This document shows positions 1 through 10,633 of a DNA stretch of 64,000 nucleotides, in pieces. This DNA is from Rachicladosporium sp. CCFEE 5018 (taxonomy: Eukaryota; Ascomycota; Dothideomycetes; Cladosporiales; Cladosporiaceae). The notes under the pieces were generated by a model. The model did no database searches. It was given only the letters and a program-made list of their open reading frames with translations, and had not been told where the DNA came from. Position 1 is the stretch's first letter. The number at the start of each line of letters is the position of its first letter. The DNA is taken from NCBI GenBank assembly GCA_002077045.2, contig KZ111196.1, positions 38,030 to 102,029 on the forward strand. The letters run 5' to 3'. A program made the translations under genes and the position numbers.

Positions 1-1383
1 CGGTGCAATGATCATGGTGAGTGTATAGTTCAGCCCAAGCGTGATGAGCGTCAGTAACACCGTAGCCATGAGCATTGCATTCGGCGTCGTCTTGCCCTTG
101 CGGATCTTGAACAGGGTGATCCAGAGGAAGCGAATGCCGATCGTGGCCAGGCCAACCACAGAAGAGCTGAAGAACAGCATGGCGAGAAGGAGAAAGAGGA
201 TGTAGTCGATTGGGAAGATCTTGCTAGATTTGAGCAGAACCCAATTGATCGGGTTGAAGATCTTGGTGTGTGCGAGGAGGAAGCCGCAGCTGGACCGGCA
301 GACGGAGTTCTTGATCTTGTCGATGCAGGTGATGAGCATCGCAGCGAACACGATCAGCGCCACAACGACGAGCAACAGCCCGCCAATGAGCTTGATCGGG
401 CGGAAGACCGCTTCAGCCTTGATCCAGACCTTCACGAGGAAGTTCTGGCCCTCACCGCTGTTCTCAGATGCTAGACGCTGGCGGCGGACGAGTGTTCGCT
501 CTTCACGGACCAACGCTTCAAGCTCACGGCGATCACGTGTCTCAAGTCCACCTTCTCTTCCCTCGTTACGGCCATTGAGCTGGCGCTGCCTCTCGCGATT
601 CTCATCGAGCTGACTGGAGGTGGTTGCTGCGAGTTGTGGGGTCGAGATGCTCGGCGCAGATTTGATGAGCGTGAGTGGCAGCAAAGCCAGGCCGGGTGCT
701 GTGTACAGACAATATAGTACAGTGCCGACTGTGATCATGATGCCGATTGCGAAGCTCAATGCTCGTTCGCCGTCTGCGAAGTATCAGTGTCCGTGACTTC
801 ACTATGACGCTACAATGTAGTACGTACGATTCTCGGTCAGCAGATCCTTGAAGAAATCCAAGTCGCGGTGCTCATCCCTCGCCTTCCTCGCAACCGGGAT
901 GAAGAAGCCGACCAAGAACAACACAAGAGCAAGAGCAACAAAGCCAATCGTGTACTTCATCGCACCCCAGAACCTGCTTCCAATCGTCTGTGTCCCCTCC
1001 TCGGCAGCAACTTCATCGTACTCCTCGTAGAAGAAGTATGTGAACGGTACGACGAGCAAGCATAGCACGGCGTCCAGACTGTACAAGGCATAGTACACAA
1101 TCTTGAGCTGCAGCAAGATATCATCCACGGCATCCGGTGTAGCCCAATCCTTCTTGTTGCCAAGCTTGTAGGCCGAGGTGGAGGAGACCAGTGCTACGTC
1201 TACCGGCAGGAGCAGGACAGTAGCTAGCAAGGAGAGCACTGTTATGAAGCATACTATCGTCACACCGAGACTACGCTCGGAGGGCTTCTGGTAGATGAAG
1301 ACGAAGATGCCGGAGACGAAGAACAGGATTCCGAGACAGACGGCGTAGGCGACCCAGATGAGGGAGGTGGCGATGAGACCCAT
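1..1383 (-). CDS. LMBD1-like lysosomal/vacuolar cobalamin transporter, 3' end outside window
   Basis: Multi-pass membrane protein of the LMBR1/LMBD1 family, annotated in fungi as probable lysosomal cobalamin transporter. Exon 1 is 828..1383 (185 codons plus one base); a 54-nt intron (774..827, GTACGT..CAG) follows; exon 2 runs from 773 off the left edge. The joined frame gives the family's TENHGERAL stretch at the junction. Visible family marks are several hydrophobic helices, the PVDVALVSS segment and the FFYEEYDE segment. The 185 residues of exon 1 are identical to copy B (52197-54100), which supplies the missing C-terminus. It is divergent from CFT1 over a 366-nt promoter. The cobalamin role is from the family name only. 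Confidence 0.88.
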
Positions 1384-1749
1384 GCTGACGGTGGACTCGC
1401 AGCCGGTGCGAGGGGAGGTCTGGTCCTGGAGGTGTTGATGATAAAGGCATCACTTTCGCAGGCTGCCAACAGCTCTGTGAGGTGTGGCTGAAGCTCCGAC
1501 CTTGAAACTGTGCCGCTATGGTGCAGCAGTGACGATGGTGAGCGGGAAGATCCGACAACGCGTGCACGAGTCAGGAGACGCGACATTTCGGAGGTTGACA
1601 TTGAATGTTCGAGCTTTCCCTAGTTCCTCGGGTACAGTTCTCCAGTCGAATTAATAGATCCCTCCGCACTGTACGGCAGCGACACAAGGAGCTTGGCAAG
1701 ACTGAGCGAGGGTTGAGGAGGATGCGGGTTCCCTGCGAGAGAATACAAG
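1384..1749. promoter_or_regulatory. Divergent promoter region LMBD1 / CFT1
   Basis: 366 nt between the start codons of two divergently transcribed housekeeping genes, preserved at the same length in copy B. It must contain both promoters; I see no clear TATA box or named motif. Confidence 0.5.
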
Positions 1750-4700
1750 ATGCAGTGCTATACTGAGCTCCTTCCTCCCTCGGCCGTTACCCATGCTGTA
1801 GCTCTTCCTTTCCGAACAGCCAGTGAGGAGGACCTGATCGTAGCGAAGACTTCTCTGCTCCAGGTCTACAAAGTGCGTCAATCCCCTGCGCCCATCGCAC
1901 GTACAAATGGCACAAGCAATGGTCTCGATGCAAGGAAGGAGACTAGTAAGCTATGCTTAGTCGGCGAATATGCGCTCTCGGGCACAGTCCTGGCACTGCA
2001 GCGCATCAAGATTACGGCGAGCAAGTCAGGCGGGGATGCGCTGCTCATTGCTTTCGCAGCAGCGAAGCTATCGCTCGTGCAATGGGACCCGGAGAACCAC
2101 CGCATCAGTACAGTGTCGATACATTACTATGAGGGCGAGAACATCACTATGCAGCCGTTCGGGCCGGGTTTGAAAGATATTGCCAGCATACTCACCGTCG
2201 ATCCGAGCTCGAGATGTGCGGCGCTCAAGTTCGGTCAGAGGCATCTCGCAATTTTACCGTTCAGACGAGCGGGCGATGAGCTGGCCGAGCCTGACGTCGA
2301 TGTGGACATGGATGCACGCAAGCAATCTGCAAACCACGACCAGACGGATGGCGAAGTCACTGAGACGCCGTACAAGGCGTCATTCGTATCCGCACTCACG
2401 CAGATTGCGCCAGAGATCACTCACCCTGTCGACTTGGCGTTCCTTTACGAGTACAGAGAACCTACGCTAGGCATACTCAGCGCTGCTACTCAACCATCCA
2501 CTGCGCTTCTTGACGCGCGAAAAGACATATTGTCGTACACCGCTGCCACGCTTGACCTCGAGCAGCGAGCATCCACTGTGCTTGTCTCGGTGCAGGGTCT
2601 ACCTTCCGATCTGTGGAAGGTCGTGCCTCTGCCATTGCCCATCGGGGGCGCTCTGTTGGTGGGCAATAACGAACTTGTGCACATAGACCAGGGTGGCAAA
2701 CCGCACGCGGTGGCTGTCAACGAATTTGCAAAGGCTGGGAGCAATTTCGGCATGACTGATCAGTCTTCGCTGGGATTGCGTCTCGAAGATTCCCAGGTGG
2801 CAGTGCTTGGTGGATCTGCAGGTGATGTACTGCTCGTGCTTCGGGATGGTTCGATGGTAGTGCTAAGCTTTGTCGTCCAAGGTCGTAATGTGAGCGGCAT
2901 GCAGGTCGCGCTGATTGACCAGAAGGATGAAATATCCGTTCCAACTGGCCTCCCGTCCTGCATCGCAAAGTTCAAGAACGGTCAACTCTTCATAGGGAGC
3001 GATGAGAGTCACTCAACCCTCATTGACAATGACGCTGCCGTCCCTGCACTCAGCAGGAAGCGATCGCACGCGCATATGCTTGGCAAAGGCGACGACGACG
3101 CCAGCGAAGACGAGGATCAGGGCGATGATGACCTGTACGGTGGCGCGTCCGCAGATACTCAACCATCGCAAGCCATCCAAAACGGTCGCAATGCGCAGCA
3201 AAACGCAGCCTACAAGTTCCGACGGATCGATCAGCTGCCTTGCCACGGTCCGGTGCACGCAGTGTGTTTTGGCAAGTCAGGGTCTTCTCCTGACAAGCTG
3301 CAAGCTGTCGCTACTGCTGGCCGAGGGCCAAGCAGCCATCTTGCGTTCTTGAGCAGGCAGCTGCAGCCTGTGTTGGGTCGCAAATGTATTCTCGAGAACG
3401 CGGAGGGCATGTGGAATGTTGCCGTCAAGATAAATGACTCGAGCCGAGATGAGACGGGCGCGATGAGGTCAACAGACGTGCTGTTCATCTTCGACGGTAG
3501 CTGCACAAAGGCTTACGATCGCGCGGTGTCGGAAGACGCAACTTCGACCGAAGTGAGCTACATCGAGCGTCAAGACACCGACTTCGAAGGCGATGGGGAG
3601 ACGGTGGACATTGGCGTACTCGCAAACAGCAGCCGCATCGTGCAATGCCGTCAGACCGAGATCCGAGCCTACGACGCCAATCTCAGTCTGACGGGCATTG
3701 TGCCGATGCTCGATGAGGCCACCGACGCCGAGCTCGCGATCGTCGCTACATCATTTTGCGACCCGTACCTCTTGTTGTTGCGAGATGACAGCAGTGTGCA
3801 GGTTCTGCAAGCCGATAAGAACGGCGATATCGAACCCATCGAAACTGGTGACAGTGAGATCAACATGCACAAATGGCTCAGTGGCTGTCTGTATAACGGC
3901 AAGCTCACTGAACGCGAGCCGACTGCTTTCCTGCTTCGCGATGATGGGAGTCTGCACGCCTACTCACTTCCCGACTTCGAGCTGATATACTCTGCGTTGA
4001 ACACGCCTCATCTGCCGCCCGTGCTGTACGGTGACGCAAGCAAACGACGTCTTGGAGCGAAGGACACCCTAACGGAGGTTGTGGTCGCGGACGTGGGACC
4101 GACAGATTATGCTGAGCCATACCTCGTGCTGCGCAGCGCGAGCGACATGCTGACGATCTACGAACCCTTTCATCATCCTGTGCCTGATCATTCGGCGAAG
4201 TGGCATGACGATCTGAGGTTTCGAAAGGTGCCCAACGCATTCATGTCGAAGTATGAGGAGCCGCTGCCGGGTGAAGCTGAACGTGCGACATTCCTCCGCC
4301 CTCTCGACATCGCTGGCTACAAAGCAATCCTGGTGCCTGGTCACACGCCGAACTTGTTGACACGACATGCGTACTGCTTGCCCAAGGTCATCTCGCTACA
4401 GGTAGCGAAGTGCAGAGCACTCACTACTCGGCTGACAAATGATGGCAAGCAAGGGTTGGTAGTTCTGCAACAAGACGGCACACTGCAGGAGTGTACGCTG
4501 CCAGATGATATTGATTTCGGCAGTGGCTGGGTTATCCAGAGACTTGCCCTGGGTGACCTCGATGAGGAAGTCTGCCACATAGCGTTCCACGAGGAGCGCA
4601 ACATGTATGTGGTCACAACATGCCGGCCTGTCGATTTCGTCTTCACCGACGACGAGGGCCGGCATCATGACCAAGATGGTAAGTGCTATGCCTCCCTTCT

Positions 4701-6098
4701 AGTCCTGCACATGCATGCTTTCACCCACAACGCACCACGAGCATATACGTCCGCCTTCTCCGCTCTACCATGGAGCGACGTCTATAGTTGTTGCAAGAGC
4801 GAAACTTCTCAGTCATTATGCCTGCCTTTCACCATCATGTTGGCTCGAGCTTCAGATCAGAGGGGACATTCAGTTCACTGTGCGCGTATATGGTAGTTCA
4901 GACCACTTGCTAACATGGTATAGACATCTCCCTCCGACCTCAAGTCTCCCAATATTCCCTTCACCTCCTCTCAGCCACGACTCACCGACTGATCCACTCA
5001 CTCTCACTTCCTTATGCTGAAGCAGTCTTGAGCATGAAAGTCATGCCGCTTGAAGCCTCCGAGCTCACTCACGAGAACAAGCCGTTCATCGTCATCGGCT
5101 CCGCACAACAACGCGGCGAAGACAGCCAGGCCAAGGGCGCTGTCTCGGTGTTCGACATCTTAGACGTCGTGCCCGATCCTGAAGCTACGGAGTCAGGCCT
5201 CCACCTCCATCTTGTCGCACGTGAAGAGCCTCGTGGGGCTGTCACGGCCGTCGAAAACTTCGCCGGCGGATTGATAGGCACAGCTCAGGGTCAGAAGATC
5301 ATGATTCGCGGCTTGAAAGAAGACGGATCCTGCCTGCCCGTTGCGTTTCTCGACGCACAGTGTCAGATGGTGACGCTGAAGACTCTCGGCTCCACTGGTT
5401 TCTGGTTGGCAGGCGACATTTGGAAAGGCATCTGGTTTGGCGGGTTCACAGAAGAGCCTTTCAAACTCACTGTCTTGGGCAAGAGTCGTTCGAAGATGGA
5501 AGTCGTGTGTGCTGAGTTCTTGCCCGCGACCGGAGATCTCTACGTCTTGGTCGTAGACACGGACATGGATCTTCACGTCTTGCAGTATGATCCTGAAAAT
5601 CCCAAGTCTCTTTCGGGTATGCGGTTGCTGCACCGCTCGACATTTCATCTTGGACATTGGCCAACGAGCATGACGCTTGTGCCTTCGACGCTCTCTCCCT
5701 TTGCCGAACAAACGCCGCTTACGAATGGCCACTCCCATGCCGAAGGCGACGTCCCTGCTCCTCCATCTCCACTTCTGCAAATACTCATCACCACGCAATC
5801 CGGCGCCCTTGGTCTCATTACGCCGCTCGACGAGCCAACGTACCGCCGCCTGGCAGCGCTGGAGTCTCACTTGACTTCCATCCTCGAGCATGCGGCAGGT
5901 CTAAATCCGAGAGACTATCGTGCGATTGACAGTGAAGGGTTCGGAGCTAGAGGCGTGATCGACGGAGGTATAGTGCAGAGAGTCTGGGAGCTGGGGACTG
6001 CACGTCGGAGTGAAGTGATCGGCAGGGCTGGGGGAGATGAGTGGGGTTTGCGGAGCGATCTGGAGATCATTGGTGGTGGAGGCTTGGGGTGGTTGTAA
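1750..6098 (+). CDS. CFT1: Cleavage and polyadenylation factor subunit CFT1 (CPSF160)
   Basis: Large scaffold subunit of the nuclear cleavage and polyadenylation factor, which binds pre-mRNA near the poly(A) signal. Two exons, 1750..4678 and 4924..6098, encode 1367 aa, the usual family size. The intron (245 nt) is long for this window and has GTAAGT, a GCTAAC branch site at 4909-4914 and a TAG acceptor; the split codon encodes Asp. The N-terminus MQCYTELLPPSAVTHA is the conserved CFT1 start. The middle is beta-propeller-like with an acidic, low-complexity insert near residues 440-470. Exon 2 carries the CPSF_A C-terminal domain (FAGGLIGTAQGQK, GDIWKGIWF). Copy B is intact with the same structure. 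Confidence 0.95.
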
Positions 6099-6263
6099 GA
6101 TATGTATCTGTATAAAGGTGTGTGACCTCCCTGCCTTCGTCATGTATCCTACATTAGTGAGCAAGCATTTGGCCAGTGACGTTGCTGCCCATGCTCCGTC
6201 ACCTGAGCGTCTCGGCGATGCCTAGCTCTAGCTCCACACCTCAAGCCATCGCCCACGCTACGA

Positions 6264-6965
6264 CTATGGGCACTCGCTCACGAGATCCACCTCCTTGCAA
6301 ATCGGCCCATACTCTGCCGTGGCTCCCCAGCCATAGTGCACCACGACGTCTTCATCGCTCACACCGTCTAAGTTGGTATGATCACACACTGCCCGTCAGT
6401 CAGCACGCTCACTCTCTTTCTCCCGCGGAGGTCAAGCAAACATACCGAAGAATTTCTCCTTCTTGCATACCTGGCCCCCATCGTTCGAAGTCCCCCAGGC
6501 TGGACACCCAGCATACGCCACAACTTTCTTGCCTGCCATGCCGCACTCCCCAGCGTCGCCATACTTCGCCACCAAGCTGATCGTACGGCTGCCACACCCG
6601 TTTGTTGGCACAGGAGCGATCGTCTCTGGACTCCACAACGCTTCGACCGGGAGATTCAGTCCCTTCTCCGTCGCCTGCGAACCGTTCCAGAACAGAAGTG
6701 CGGCGTCTGTGTTCCAGGAGGGGGCTGTGAAGGCTACGGAGGCGGAGGAGACATCCGAGGTGAGTAGAGCGTAGGGCGAGGGGTTAAAGGCATTGAGGTA
6801 GCCTAGTGTTGTGTTTGTGAGGGTCCCTTCGAGGCGGAGGATGTAGGGGGCGGTGGCTTAGCGAGTTTGGTTCGGGTAGTAGGAGCAGTCTTGCTGGCGG
6901 GTCTGCAGGCTGGGGAGGGCAAGGATGAGGGGAAGGAAGGTGGCGAGTACTGTGAGAGGTAGCAT
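6264..6965 (-). pseudogene. Small secreted protein, copy A, nonsense mutation at codon 36
   Basis: Counterpart of the intact 207-aa gene at 58983-59684. Exons would be 6446..6965 and 6264..6367 with an intron 6368..6445 (GTATGT..TAG), all at copy-B spacing, so no indels occurred. Codon 36 is TAA (6858-6860 on the minus strand) where copy B has CAA (Gln). It lies only about 18 residues after the signal peptide, so no functional product is expected. The start codon, splice sites and stop are still present, which points to recent loss. A sequencing error is the main alternative. Confidence 0.8.
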
Positions 6966-8210
6966 GGTAGCGGCGTTGGTGAGGTTCGCTTGAACGATTG
7001 TGAGAGGAGGGGGTGAAGTGAAGAAGTCTAAAATGGAGAATAATCGTAGAAAATGCGTGCTGAAATGTCGCCTGCCTTGTCCGCCTCAAACTGAAGTAGC
7101 GATGCGTTACTGTGTGGCAGGAACGATTCGCCTGCGTTCAGACCTCAACCCTTTGCCGATCACCACTTCACCAATGTCTTACCTTTCGTCAACAATGATG
7201 GCATAGTGGGTTTGGCACCCCTTGATGCAGGTCCTGTGGAGCGTGAAACCGAAAATCGTTGGACGTTTCGGAGTGTCTGCATTGCTGAACCCGAACCTGT
7301 GGGACATGAGCGCGGATGATCAGCACATGCGAATAGCTGACCGGTGGAAGTTCGATCTAATTGGCTTGCGAGCAGGTTGGCTATACGACTGGCCACCTCA
7401 GCACGACGTCGCCTGGCGTTATGCAGACAAGGACTCTCGCACAAGGCATGTAGCACAACGCCGGAGTTCTTACGGATCGATCCCCGCGGTCTTCAAGACG
7501 TAGTGCACAACGTGGACTGCCAACACAACAGCCCTGAGAGCCCACAATCGAGCTATCCAGCACTGGGCATCGATCGAGCAGGCCCGTCACGTTCTTAGGA
7601 AGTCGCGTGACCGACGAGAGCAGGCAGTCTGCGAACCGAGTCCAGGCTTGGGATCAATATAGAAACCCGTCTCCGGATGGTTACCGAAATCCCAGCTGCA
7701 TCGCCCGTTGCATCGCCAAACGCACTTCCACGTGTGGCGGTGTCCGTGCCTCAGCCGCGTCAGCATGGCAAGCGCCACGCCAGTCAATCGCGGGGCAATG
7801 ATGAGACATGGAGCGCGAACAACCGCAGTTATCAAGCGCTGGTGGTCGAGAAGTGAAGAGCTGAAGATATGTAATCGGCATCGAGTAGGCCGGCGGCAGG
7901 ATTCGCGAGGCGGTGCTGCCACCCGCAGCCGGCACCAATGAGGTCACCAGCTGACCTCGCAAGCTCCCTCCACCTCCGCATAGGCATGCCGAGCCTTCCA
8001 CCTACATGCGACACATGACTTGTGCCCGCCTTCTCTTTATCGTTAGAAGTAGGTATTAGTGATCCGAGACTACCCTGACTCTGCCGTACTCGTTCTCTTG
8101 CTGCTCTTGACCTCTGTACACTACTAGCGACATCACCTGCAGAACCTCAAGTTCTGACCGAGTGCGCGCCTCGAAGCCGATGCCCCCTTCCGAATGGGGA
8201 CGTCAGCGAG
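6966..8210. other. Intergenic region, no gene recognised
   Basis: About 1.25 kb between the secreted-protein gene and the glucokinase gene, both pointing away. Short ORFs are present, but differences from copy B (59685-60929) in the longest one (7160-7456, minus) are nearly all amino-acid-changing, so it is probably not coding. It likely holds two promoters and 5' UTRs. Confidence 0.5.
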
Positions 8211-10012
8211 ATGACCCTCACGCCAAAAACCACAGATGAGGACAAACGTCGCGACTCCAAGCGTGACGATGCGCACTTAGGTACATCCCCTTCATTCCAC
8301 TTCACTGCATACTCTACACATCCCGGTCAACTACTATCAGTTGCAAGGCACAACTCCACAAGACTAATGCAGGACTGTACAGACGGCTTTGGCCCACTCC
8401 CCGTGGCGCTTGAGACTGAGCTACGGAAGCTAGAGCAAGCGTTCACTGTCGACACTGCCAAGCTGAAGGAGATTAGTCTGCATTTCGAGAACGAGTTGAG
8501 GAAGGGGCTCTCGCGAGTGTCGAGATGCCTATTACCGAGTCCGCCGTCGAGTCCACACTCGGACGAGTCGGACTCGGAGGACTATTTTGGTGAGTTGACA
8601 TTGCGTGGTGTTCATGCGCATGTGCATATGCGGTGATGGCAACACTTTGACTCACAGGCAATACAGGCTTTCAGACCGAGGAGGGCAACCTACCCATGAA
8701 CCCGACTTGGGTACTCGGATGGCCGTCTGGACGCGAGACTGGCGAGTACCTAACTCTCGATCTCGGAGGCACCAAGTTGCGAATCTGCTGGGTCACACTT
8801 AGCGATCGCAACAACGAGCCCATCGTCGATCAGGAAATCTATCAGATCCCCGAGCATTACAAAGCTGGCGAGGCCGAGCAGCTATGGAGCTTCTTAGCCA
8901 ACTCCATCGCCGACTTTGTCCAGGATCGTGAGCTCGAACCTGATGAAGGTACTGTTTTGCCATTGGGCTTCACGTTTTCCTACCCCGCCGTGCAGGAGTA
9001 CATCGACCATGGCGTCCTTCACACATGGACAAAGGGCTGGGACATCAAGGGCGTCGAGGGTCACGATGTTGCTGGTCAGCTCCGACAAGCCATCAGACGG
9101 AAGGGCCTGCCCATCGACATCGTCGCGCTGATGAATGATACAACAGGTGCGATGATCGCATCCGCTTATCACGATCCGGAAACTATCATTGGCGCTATAA
9201 CTGGTCCGGGCTGCAATGCCTGCTATATGGAAAACTGCGGCTCTATCTCCAAGCTCGATGGTCATAGCCTACCCGCCAATCTACCAATGGCGATCAATTG
9301 CGAGTACGGTGCATTCGACAACGAGCACCTCGTCCTCCCTCGCACAGAATACGACGTTGCGATCGACGAAGAGTCGCCTCGACCTGGGGAACAGGCTTTC
9401 GAGAAGATGAGCGCGGGCATGTACTGCAGCGAAATCTTCCGGCAGATCGTACTGGATCTCTGGACACGGAAGCTGGTCTTCAAGGGCCAGAGCGCGACGA
9501 AACTGAAGGTACCATACGTTCTCGACATTGACTTTATGTTTGATCTCGAGGAAGACTTTTCGCACAAGTTGTCGAAGACAAGAACGCTACTGAGGAGCGT
9601 TCTGCAGCTTGATGCCATCGACGCCGAGCTGCTATTCTGTCGCCACATCGTCGAGATAATCAATACAAGATCGACCAGATTGTCGACCTGTGGGGTGTCT
9701 GCCATCTGCCGTAAGAAGGATATCAAGAGTGGGCATGTAGCTGCTGATGCTGTCATGGCGAGCCGTCCTCGTCTGAAGGCACGATGGGCGCAGGCGCTCG
9801 GAGAAGTCTTGGACTGGCCGCAGGACAGAGAGCACGATCCGTGAGTACCACCTGGCGTCACATCTGAGGAGACGAGCTGTTTGGCTGACACGAAGAGCAG
9901 GATCATAATGACTGTCGCCCGGGATGGATCTGGGGTCGGCGCGGCTGTGATCAGCGCGATGACACTACAGCGTATCGCTGATGGCGATTTGACCGGCGTG
10001 AAGCAGAAGTAA
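8211..10012 (+). CDS. Glucokinase/hexokinase family protein, copy A
   Basis: Hexokinase-fold sugar kinase; the family phosphorylates glucose at C6 with ATP. Exons 8211..8589, 8667..9840 and 9901..10012 give 554 aa. Motifs (approximate residues): LDLGGTK phosphate loop (157), LGFTFSYP and TKGW sugar contacts, MNDTTG with the catalytic Asp (282), GPGCNACYME (306), FEKMSAGMY, and DGSGVGAA (524). NLPMNPTWV resembles fungal glucokinases. Oddities in both copies: GPG where GTG is usual, and INCEYGAF for INTEWGAF, so activity may be altered. The N-terminus is uncertain: ATG 8211, an internal ATG at 8367 (502 aa), or an in-frame 60-nt intron 8281..8340. The acceptor at 8666 is chosen because a competing CAG 9 nt upstream is lost in copy B. 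Confidence 0.85.
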
Positions 10013-10633
10013 GCTGCTGACGACCTGCTTTACGATTGAAGATTCCATTTGGGGGATGAGGAGCACTGTGTATCTCTGGCCGTCAAATGTATGTATCAGG
10101 GATCAAGTCGGGTGCCTGCACTGCTGGGCTACCAAAAGCATGTTGATTTCGATATTACTATTGAGGACCATACAACACATCTTCGAGTATGGGTGGTCTC
10201 AATTAATCTCGATCATCTATGTACATTCTCTGTGAAATGCATGTTTCCAACTTAGCCAGCGCATAACAATTTGGGCTCTCCAAATGGCTGAACGATCGAC
10301 AGTGCTCGCATGTTATTGCTCGTGGAATGTATACACCGCATTATCGTTCTGTAAGAATGAATGTTGGTACTGGCAATGTACGAGCATTTGGACCAGCGGA
10401 GACAGCCTCAAGCAGTGGGATCTTGGGGAAGGTGGATCGAGCGGACATTCTCAGAACCTCGGGCACTCAAAGAGCTCGACGTCTTTATTGCCGGGTGTGG
10501 CCATGTGCATGACGGATGTGCACTCCCGCGAACTGAGGTGCTGGAGCTCTCCAATGCAGTCGCTTCAATTATTGTAAGTGACATCTCTCACATTCCTTGC
10601 CAACGCCACTGGTCAGGAAGTAGCACCCAGACA
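10013..10633. other. Intergenic/5' region of MMSDH, strongly diverged from copy B
   Basis: No gene recognised. It is nearly the same length as 62732-63353 but far more diverged than the flanking genes until about 10490, where similarity resumes. A short GTAAGT..GGTCAG segment (10574-10616, 43 nt) is conserved in both copies and could be a 5' UTR intron. The MMSDH reading frame is open upstream to about 10361, but nothing suggests it is translated. Confidence 0.45.

Noticed and set aside
7160..7456. 98-codon minus-strand ORF conserved in both copies
   Set aside because: Nearly all differences between the copies change amino acids, which argues against protein-coding constraint.
10361..10633. 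In-frame 91-codon extension upstream of MMSDH
   Set aside because: It precedes a typical mitochondrial presequence with its own ATG, and copy B is strongly diverged there.
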